Shown: in pieces, positions 6,205-10,028 of the stretch
Numbering within the stretch: position 1 is the stretch's first letter
Layout: each line of letters starts with the position of its first letter
Source: Candidatus Iainarchaeum sp.
Lineage (GTDB): Archaea; Iainarchaeota; Iainarchaeia; Iainarchaeales; JAFCFF01
DNA: 10,028 nucleotides
Reading direction: 5' to 3'
Assembly (NCBI GenBank): GCA_017608775.1
Contig: JAFCFF010000019.1
Location: 1 to 10,028, forward strand
Notes under the pieces: model-generated
The model's database searches: none
What the model was told of the DNA's origin: nothing
The model's input: the letters and a program-made list of their open reading frames with translations, nothing else
Made by a program: the position numbers and the translations under genes

Positions 6205-6363
6205 ATGAAAGAGGGAAGTATTTGTATAGTTATTGCTGGAAGAGATGCAGGGAAAAAAGTTGAGATTGTTGGTAAAGAAGAGGGGTTTTTCATAGTAGTT
6301 GGAAAAAATGTAAAGAGGAGAAGAATAAATAGAAAACATTTGATAGAGGTTGGTAAAAAATGA
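6205..6363 (+). CDS. rpl14e: 50S ribosomal protein L14e (eL14), minimal KOW-domain form
   Basis: The gene encodes only 52 residues and is easily missed. The product begins M-K-E-G-S-I-C-I-V-I-A-G-R-D-A-G-K-K and ends V-K-R-R-R-I-N-R-K-H-L-I-E-V-G-K-K. This matches the core of archaeal L14e: a G-x-x-C-x-x-x-A-G-R-x-A-G-K opening (a KOW fold) and the K-R-R-R-x-N-x-x-H-L block. Typical archaeal L14e has roughly 75-95 residues, so the loop before KRRR is shortened and the C-terminal extension is missing. A strong binding site upstream and a four-base ATGA overlap with the kinase gene show a genuine, tightly packed gene rather than a remnant. L14e is large-subunit specific and commonly lies near L34e and cmk in archaea, though usually after cmk. 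A divergent KOW protein is the only alternative I see. Confidence 0.88.
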   Translation: MKEGSICIVIAGRDAGKKVEIVGKEEGFFIVVGKNVKRRRINRKHLIEVGKK

Positions 6364-6845
6364 TTGTTGTAATATCTGGCAGCCCAGGAACAGGCAAAAC
6401 CACACTGGCAAAATATCTGGCTAAAAAACTGGGTTTTGGATTTATAGAGGCGGGGGAAATATTTGACGAGCTTGGAAAAAAAATTAAAAACAGGAAAAAA
6501 CTTGACAGGGCTGTCAACAAGAAAATAAAAACACTTGTTAAGAAAAACAAGAACTATGTTTTGGATTCAAGGCTTGCGAGCTTTCTCCTAAAAGCAAATT
6601 TAAAAATTTTTTTAGTTGGGGATATTAATATAAGAGCAAAAAGAATGGCAAAAAGAGAAAAAATAAGTATAGCAAAAGCGAAAAAAAACATACTGGAAAG
6701 AGAGAGGAAGGACAAGAGAGCCTTTAAAAAATATTACCCTAAAATAAGGAACATAGAAAGCTATGATCTAGTTTTGGATACCACAAGGCTAAGCAAAAAG
6801 GAAATGTTTGACCTTGTGTTTTTGTTTGTTAAAAAAGTGATATGA
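6360..6845 (+). CDS. cmk: Cytidylate kinase, archaeal type (CMP/dCMP kinase), compact
   Basis: This enzyme transfers phosphate from ATP to CMP/dCMP. The 161-residue product has a P-loop GSPGTGKTT at 7-15, the archaeal Cmk motif AGEIFDEL at 31-38, L-D-S-R-L-A-S-F at 68-75 (usually E-G-R-L-S/A), I-R-A-K-R-M-A-K-R-E at 91-100, the lid-region E-R-E-R-K-D-K-R-A-F-K-K-Y-Y at 113-126 and YDLVLDT at 135-141. Archaeal homologues are usually about 175-190 residues; the missing part falls in the nucleoside monophosphate-binding region between residues 40 and 52. Adenylate kinases share the P-loop, but the AGE and KRAFKKYY...YDLVLDT blocks point to Cmk. It overlaps L14e by four bases and S13 by one to four. 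The archaeal cmk is often in this cluster, but before L14e. Confidence 0.88.
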   Translation: MIVVISGSPGTGKTTLAKYLAKKLGFGFIEAGEIFDELGKKIKNRKKLDRAVNKKIKTLVKKNKNYVLDSRLASFLLKANLKIFLVGDINIRAKRMAKREKISIAKAKKNILERERKDKRAFKKYYPKIRNIESYDLVLDTTRLSKKEMFDLVFLFVKKVI

Positions 6846-7306
6846 TGAAAGAAAAGGTTGAAAGGTTGATTGTTAGGATTTTTGGAAAGGATTTAGATGG
6901 TGGAAAGCCGATATACCAGGCCCTAAGAGGAATTAAGGGTGTTGGGCAGAATTTTGCCTTTGTTGTTGCCAAGGCATTTGAGAAAAAAACCGGGAACAAG
7001 TTTGATATGCCCCTGGGAAACATAAGGGAAGATGAAGATAAAATCTTAGAGGACATAATTCAAAACCCTAAAAAATATGGAATTCCTGAATGGTATCTAA
7101 ACAGAAGAAAAGACTTTGAGACAGGAAAGGACAAACACGCTGTGATGAGCGATCTTGATCTGGCCCTGAGAAAAAATAAACAAAGACTTGCAAAAATAAA
7201 GAGCTATAGGGGGTTAAGGCTTGCAAGAGGGCTAAGGGTAAGAGGACAAAAAACAAGAAGTAGTGGAAGAAAGGGAGTTACTGTTGGTGTTGAAAAGAAG
7301 AAGTAG
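6842..7306 (+). CDS. rps13: 30S ribosomal protein S13 (uS13)
   Basis: S13 lies in the head of the small subunit, contacting the P-site tRNA and forming bridges to the large subunit. The product has 154 residues (153 from ATG 6845), close to the archaeal norm. Seen are V-R-I-F-G-K-D-L-D-G at 11-20, the helix-hairpin-helix-like ALRGIKGVGQNFAFVVAKA at about 27-45, I-P-E-W-Y-L-N-R-R-K-D at 81-91 and the C-terminal rRNA-contact tail YRGLRLARGLRVRGQKTRSS at about 122-141, with G-R-K-G after it. Two adjacent ATG codons, 6842 and 6845, are possible; GTGAT at 6837-6841 is three bases before the second, which slightly favours 6845. No Cbf5/TruB gene separates it from the kinase. It begins the S13-S4-S11-RpoD block. 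Confidence 0.96.
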   Translation: MMKEKVERLIVRIFGKDLDGGKPIYQALRGIKGVGQNFAFVVAKAFEKKTGNKFDMPLGNIREDEDKILEDIIQNPKKYGIPEWYLNRRKDFETGKDKHAVMSDLDLALRKNKQRLAKIKSYRGLRLARGLRVRGQKTRSSGRKGVTVGVEKKK

Positions 7307-7311
7307 GAGAT
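7305..7311 (+). promoter_or_regulatory. Ribosome binding site of S4, overlapping the S13 stop
   Basis: AGGAGAT lies three bases before ATG 7315. Its first two bases are the AG of the S13 stop TAG (7304-7306), another case of a stop codon serving in the next gene's start signal. Confidence 0.7.
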
Positions 7312-7314
7312 AAC

Positions 7315-7866
7315 ATGGCAAGAAGATTGAAAAAAACATATGAAAAACCAAGAACTATATGGGACAGAGCAAGAATTGAGGAGGACAAGAAATTGATGGA
7401 AACCTATGGACTTAGAAGAAAAAGAGAGCTATGGAAGATAGAGACGATACTAAGAAACAAAAGAAAGCAGGCAAGAAAACTTTTAGTTGGAGATCCTGAA
7501 ACAATGCAAAAAAGAAAGGCAGAACTTATTGGCTCCCTAAATAGGCTTGGAATTCTAAGTAAGGACGCAAGCACAGACGATGTCTTGGGTTTGGGAGTAG
7601 AAGATTTTTTAGAGAGAAGATTACAAACCCTGGTATGGAGAAAGGGGCTAGCAAACTCAATAAACCAGGCAAGGCAGTTTATTGTCCATAGACATATAGC
7701 GATAGGGGAGAGAGTTATAAGTTCTCCTGGCCATATTGTTAGTAGGGAGGAGGAAGAAAAAATAAGATACAGAAAAAAACCCTTAATAATTGAGAGGGCG
7801 TTTCCAGCAAAGGAAGAAAAAACCAGGTTGAGAAAAACAAAAAAAACTGAAGAAAGGGAGGAATGA
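7315..7866 (+). CDS. rps4: 30S ribosomal protein S4 (uS4)
   Basis: S4 is a primary assembly protein of the small subunit, binding the 16S 5' domain. The 183-residue product matches archaeal length. The N-terminal part has K-T-Y-E-K-P-R-T-I-W at 7-16, Y-G-L-R-R-K-R-E-L-W-K at 31-41 and R-K-Q-A-R-K-L-L at 50-57. The S4 RNA-binding domain begins at LERRLQTLVWRKGLA (99-113) and continues through A-R-Q-F-I-V-H-R-H-I-A-I-G at 119-131 and the S-S-P-G-H-I-V motif at 136-142. The last 20 residues are a charged tail. The first residues M-A-R-R-L-K-K-T-Y fix ATG 7315. The stop overlaps an in-frame S11 ATG at 7863, but S11 probably starts at 7872. Confidence 0.97.
   Translation: MARRLKKTYEKPRTIWDRARIEEDKKLMETYGLRRKRELWKIETILRNKRKQARKLLVGDPETMQKRKAELIGSLNRLGILSKDASTDDVLGLGVEDFLERRLQTLVWRKGLANSINQARQFIVHRHIAIGERVISSPGHIVSREEEEKIRYRKKPLIIERAFPAKEEKTRLRKTKKTEEREE
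7856..7861 (+). promoter_or_regulatory. Ribosome binding site deciding the S11 start
   Basis: GGGAGG, inside the last codons of S4, lies ten bases before ATG 7872 but only one base before in-frame ATG 7863. The spacing favours ATG 7872, giving an S11 that begins M-P-R-Q-L-Q. Confidence 0.65.
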
Positions 7867-7871
7867 TATTT

Positions 7872-8297
7872 ATGCCAAGACAGTTGCAAATTCAGGAGGA
7901 AAGACAAAGGACAAAAAGAACAAAGCTTGGGGTTGTCAGAATTTATGCCTCAAAAAACAACATAATCATTCAGTTAACCGATATAACAGGAGCAGAAACA
8001 ATAGCAAGGGTTTCTGGCGGGATGATAACAAAATCACAACATAAAGAGGGAAGCCCTTATGTTGCCATGAAAGCAGCAGAGATGATTGCACATGCATCCC
8101 TGGAGAGAGGAATTGGGGAAGTAATAGTAAAAGTAAGAGCACCTGGTGGAAGTAAAACGCATAAACCCGGGCAGGGAGCAGAAGCAGCCATAAAGAGCTT
8201 GACAAGAAATGGGTTGAGAATAAAAAGGATTGAAAACATTACTCCTGTTCCACATAACAAATGCAGACCAAAAAAAAGATTTAGAAAAAAGAAGTAA
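7872..8297 (+). CDS. rps11: 30S ribosomal protein S11 (uS11)
   Basis: S11 sits on the platform of the small subunit, near the E-site mRNA. The 141-residue product shows the archaeal/eukaryotic pattern: L-G-V-V-R-I-Y-A-S-K-N-N at 19-30, T-D-I-T-G-A-E-T-I-A at 36-45, S-G-G-M-I-T-K at 48-54, S-P-Y-V-A-M-K-A-A at 61-69, RAPGGSKTHKPGQGA at 89-103 and R-I-E-N-I-T-P-V-P-H-N-K-C-R-P-K at 119-134. The usual G after P-H-(N/D) is Lys here, and the tail is solid Lys/Arg. ATG 7863 would overlap the S4 stop and add three residues. It is followed by a 29-base untranslated gap if RpoD starts at 8327. Confidence 0.96.
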   Translation: MPRQLQIQEERQRTKRTKLGVVRIYASKNNIIIQLTDITGAETIARVSGGMITKSQHKEGSPYVAMKAAEMIAHASLERGIGEVIVKVRAPGGSKTHKPGQGAEAAIKSLTRNGLRIKRIENITPVPHNKCRPKKRFRKKK

Positions 8298-8316
8298 TTA
8301 TGAAAGGGTTTTTAGA

Positions 8317-8324
8317 AGGTGATC
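8317..8324 (+). promoter_or_regulatory. Ribosome binding site deciding the RpoD start
   Basis: AGGTGATC is an uninterrupted eight-base match to the complement of the usual archaeal 16S 3' end. It sits two bases before ATG 8327. The longer reading frame from ATG 8300 has no visible site before it and would run through this one. Confidence 0.82.
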
Positions 8325-8326
8325 TT

Positions 8327-8962
8327 ATGAAAGCAGATCTTGTTAGTGAGAGAAACAATGTTTTCAAGATTCATGTAAAGGGGGGAAGCGTTTATCTTAT
8401 GAACGCCTTAAGAAGATCTTTTTTAAGTGAGGTTCCAACAGTGGCGATAAAAGAAATAAAAATTTATGAAAACAGCTCTCCTATGTTTGATGAATACATT
8501 GGTTTGAGATTAGGATTGCTGCCCTTGAGGGCAAGCGGAAAGGAATTTTCAAAGGGGGAAAAGGCGAAGCTTACTCTTGAGAAAGAAGGGCCTTGCATAG
8601 TTTATAGTAAGGACATCCTATCCTCAACCGAGGGAGTAGAGATATTAGAGAAGGAAATTCCCATAATAAAGCTTGATAAGGGACAGAAAATAAAGATGGA
8701 AATGATTGCAGAGAGGGGTTATGGAAAAGAACATGTAAAGCATCAGGCTGGCTTGTTTAGCTATAGACAGCTAAGCATGGAAGAGGTAAGTAAGGGAAAG
8801 ATAAAAGAAGATATGAAATTTTCGGAGGGAGAAAACTTTTCAGACAATGAGTTTCTTGTTTGCTATGAAAACTATGGGAACATAACTGACGAGGAGTTTG
8901 TTAAGTCAGCAGTAGAGGCTCTTAAAGAAAGGGGGAGAAAGCTAGAAAAAGCTTTAAAATAG
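8327..8962 (+). CDS. rpoD: DNA-directed RNA polymerase subunit D (Rpo3; bacterial alpha / eukaryotic Rpb3 homologue)
   Basis: Subunit D pairs with subunit L to form the platform on which RNA polymerase assembles. The 211-residue product has the alpha-motif region NALRRSFLSEVPTVAI at 26-41, DEYIGLRLGLLPLR at 55-68 and G-Y-G-K-E-H-V-K-H-Q-A at 131-141, all typical of archaeal D. Only two cysteines are present (at about 90 and 179), so the cysteine-rich iron-sulfur domain found in some archaeal D subunits is absent. The C-terminal helix (about 187-211) completes the dimerisation domain. ATG 8327 is chosen over ATG 8300 from the perfect binding site between them; the shorter protein starts in line with homologues. 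Location after S11 and before L18e is standard. Confidence 0.95.
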   Translation: MKADLVSERNNVFKIHVKGGSVYLMNALRRSFLSEVPTVAIKEIKIYENSSPMFDEYIGLRLGLLPLRASGKEFSKGEKAKLTLEKEGPCIVYSKDILSSTEGVEILEKEIPIIKLDKGQKIKMEMIAERGYGKEHVKHQAGLFSYRQLSMEEVSKGKIKEDMKFSEGENFSDNEFLVCYENYGNITDEEFVKSAVEALKERGRKLEKALK

Positions 8963-8970
8963 GTGTTTGG

Positions 8971-9336
8971 ATGAAAAAAAGACCAAAAAGACTTGGGTTA
9001 AGGTTTTTGCTAGACGAGATTAGGAAAAAAGAGAAGGAAACCGGTAAAAAGTTTTGGGGGAGAGTTTGGGAAATTCTAAACAAACCAAGAAGAAGCAGAG
9101 TAAAAGTAAATATTTTCAAGATAAACAAGTTTTCAAAGAAAAATAAGGGAAAAACATTGGTTGTTCCAGGAAAGGTGCTTTCCTACGGCAGCCTCGATAA
9201 CAAGGTAGACGTTGTTGCGTTTGAGTTTTCGAACAAAGCAAGAGAAGAAATAAACAGAAAAGGGGGAAGAGCAATTATGTTAAGGGAGTTTATAAAAAAG
9301 AAGACAGATGAAAAAAGCTTGTTTATTTTAACATAG
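8971..9336 (+). CDS. rpl18e: 50S ribosomal protein L18e (eL18)
   Basis: L18e is the archaeal/eukaryotic relative of L15 and belongs to the large subunit. The 121-residue product is normal for archaea. It shows FWGRVWEILNKPRRSRVKVN at 28-47 (family L-x-K-P-R-R-x-R-x-x-V-N), V-V-P-G-K-V-L at 64-70, G-S-L-D at 73-76, F-S-N-K-A at 86-90 and a K-G-G-R-A-I near 97-102. Start ATG 8971 follows AGGTG (8961-8965) by five bases, and that site shares AG with the RpoD stop TAG. In archaea L18e, L13 and S9 form a conserved trio directly after RpoD, as here. Confidence 0.96.
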   Translation: MKKRPKRLGLRFLLDEIRKKEKETGKKFWGRVWEILNKPRRSRVKVNIFKINKFSKKNKGKTLVVPGKVLSYGSLDNKVDVVAFEFSNKAREEINRKGGRAIMLREFIKKKTDEKSLFILT

Positions 9337-9339
9337 GTG
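9335..9339 (+). promoter_or_regulatory. Ribosome binding site of L13, overlapping the L18e stop
   Basis: AGGTG lies five bases before ATG 9345 and contains AG of the L18e stop TAG (9334-9336). It favours 9345 over the in-frame ATG at 9357, four codons later. Confidence 0.68.
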
Positions 9340-9344
9340 TTAAG

Positions 9345-9797
9345 ATGGAAGTTGAGATGAAAGAAATTATAATAGACGGTAGAAATCTCTCTCTTGGAAG
9401 GCTTGCGAGCTTTGTTGCAAAAAAAGCCTTGAACGGTAACAGGGTTGTTGTCCTGAATGCAGAAAAAACAAGGATTTCAGGAAACCTGGGAGCAAACCTT
9501 TCAAAGTTTAAACAAAGGTCAGAGGCAAAAAGCAAGGGAAAACCAACCAAATCCCCAAAATTACCAAGAAGACCAGACATGCTTTTTAGAAGGGTTGTCA
9601 GGGGAATGTTACCATGGAAAAAAGCCAAGGGGAGAGAGGCATTTAGAAGGGTAAGTGCGTTTGTTGGTATGCCAGAAGAATTTAAAAACAAGAAATTGTT
9701 TGAGGTCTCAGGTGACCTTGTTCTCAAAACTGAGAAAAGCATAAGCTTGGAGAAAATAAGTCAGGCCTTAGGATATAAGTTAAGGGTAAGTGAGTAG
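9345..9797 (+). CDS. rpl13: 50S ribosomal protein L13 (uL13)
   Basis: L13 is an early-assembling large-subunit protein. The 150-residue product matches the archaeal/eukaryotic form: I-I-I-D-G-R-N-L-S-L-G-R-L-A-S at 8-22, V-V-V-L-N-A-E-K-T-R-I-S-G at 34-46, RRPDMLFRRVVRGMLPWK at 75-92 and G-R-E-A-F-R-R-V-S-A-F-V-G at 96-108. The residues between 50 and 75 are Lys/Ser/Pro-rich. Two in-frame ATG codons exist, 9345 and 9357; the AGGTG site at 9335 is well spaced for the first. The S9 start follows the stop codon after a single base. Confidence 0.96.
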   Translation: MEVEMKEIIIDGRNLSLGRLASFVAKKALNGNRVVVLNAEKTRISGNLGANLSKFKQRSEAKSKGKPTKSPKLPRRPDMLFRRVVRGMLPWKKAKGREAFRRVSAFVGMPEEFKNKKLFEVSGDLVLKTEKSISLEKISQALGYKLRVSE

Positions 9798-9798
9798 C

Positions 9799-10028
9799 AT
9801 GGTTAAAAAAAAGCCAAAAAGAAAGAAAATAAGGAGGGTTGTGACAAAATCAAAAAAGAAAACATCTGTTGCAAGAGTTGTCATCAGAAAGGGAAAAGGT
9901 CTTGTGAAAATAAACAGCAAAAGCTTGGATGTTGTAAAACCAGAAATAATTAAAAAAATCATTGGAACTGCCCTAGACCTAGAGCCAGAAGTTGCAAAAA
10001 AATACGATATTTTTGTAAATACAAAGGG
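9799..10028 (+). CDS. rps9: 30S ribosomal protein S9 (uS9), 3' end beyond the window
   Basis: S9 lies in the small-subunit head with a C-terminal tail reaching the P-site tRNA. About 76 codons are visible of a protein usually near 130-140 residues in archaea. The start M-V-K-K-K-P-K-R-K-K is a basic extension; the core follows with T-K-S-K-K-K-T-S-V-A-R-V-V at 16-28 (family S-G-K-R-K-T-A-I-A-R) and R-K-G-K-G-L-V-K-I-N at 30-39. The final visible D-I-F-V-N-T-K-G matches the start of the D-I-x-V-x-V-x-G-G region. The gene is intact to the window edge; the diagnostic C-terminal K-x-R tail is not visible. Binding-site evidence is weak: only GTGAG within the L13 end. Position after L13 supports the call. 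Confidence 0.94.
   Translation, partial: MVKKKPKRKKIRRVVTKSKKKTSVARVVIRKGKGLVKINSKSLDVVKPEIIKKIIGTALDLEPEVAKKYDIFVNTK

Noticed and set aside
5878..6411. A 177-residue minus-strand frame spanning L34e, L14e and the start of cmk, looking like a membrane protein
   Set aside because: Its hydrophobicity is the antisense image of Lys/Glu/Arg codons. Three plus-strand genes with binding sites and family motifs cover the same bases.
8298..8326. Possible terminator or promoter in the S11-rpoD gap (a GGGTTTTT run)
   Set aside because: Five T residues with no clear stem or TATA-like element are not enough, and the rest of the gap is occupied by the rpoD binding site.
1..10028. tRNA, rRNA, insertion sequence, toxin-antitoxin or defence genes within the operon
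   Set aside because: Coding sequence with recognised ribosomal, secretion, kinase or polymerase identity fills the window almost completely, leaving no gap over 29 bases; no inverted repeats or transposase-like frames were seen.

Overview
The window is one uninterrupted run of plus-strand genes from an archaeal chromosome. It covers the distal spc operon, the secY region, the alpha-type operon (S13-S4-S11-RpoD) and the start of the L18e-L13-S9 group. The archaeal assignment rests on proteins absent from bacteria (L32e, L19e, L34e, L14e, L18e), on the archaeal/eukaryotic forms of S4, S5, L18, L30 and SecY, on the RNA polymerase D subunit, and on the archaeal gene order. The DNA is A+T-rich, with a very purine-rich coding strand, heavy use of AGA/AGG and ATA codons, and many Lys/Arg residues. 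The compact layout, a minimal L14e, a short CMP kinase and two genes missing from their usual places suggest a reduced-genome lineage, perhaps DPANN. That last point is inference; the species cannot be named from this sequence.

Layout. Bases 1-20 encode the last residues of S14. Bases 29-4037 carry S8, L6, L32e, L19e, L18, S5, L30 and L15. Bases 4039-5892 carry SecY and a DUF106/EMC3-type membrane protein of the YidC/Oxa1 superfamily. Bases 5864-6845 carry L34e, a 52-residue L14e and a cytidylate kinase. Bases 6842-8962 carry S13, S4, S11 and RpoD. Bases 8971-10028 carry L18e, L13 and an S9 cut by the window end. All genes point the same way. The longest stretch without coding is 29 bases, between S11 and the preferred rpoD start, so no gene-free region of note exists and no internal promoter or terminator is convincing.

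The genes form one growth-linked unit: ribosomal subunit proteins, the membrane channel and a probable insertase that receive nascent membrane proteins, a nucleotide kinase, and the assembly platform of RNA polymerase. Translation start signals are unusually readable. The sequence AGGTGAT, complementary to the usual archaeal 16S 3' end, recurs before the genes and often contains the stop codon of the gene upstream. This pattern lets several starts be moved downstream of the longest reading frame (L32e, L19e, L18, L15, L34e, S11, RpoD). I see no defence system, mobile element, CRISPR array or other unknown system. The points worth a second look are the start-signal architecture, the resulting stop-codon skew, the altered gene order around L14e/cmk, and the reduced L14e and Cmk.
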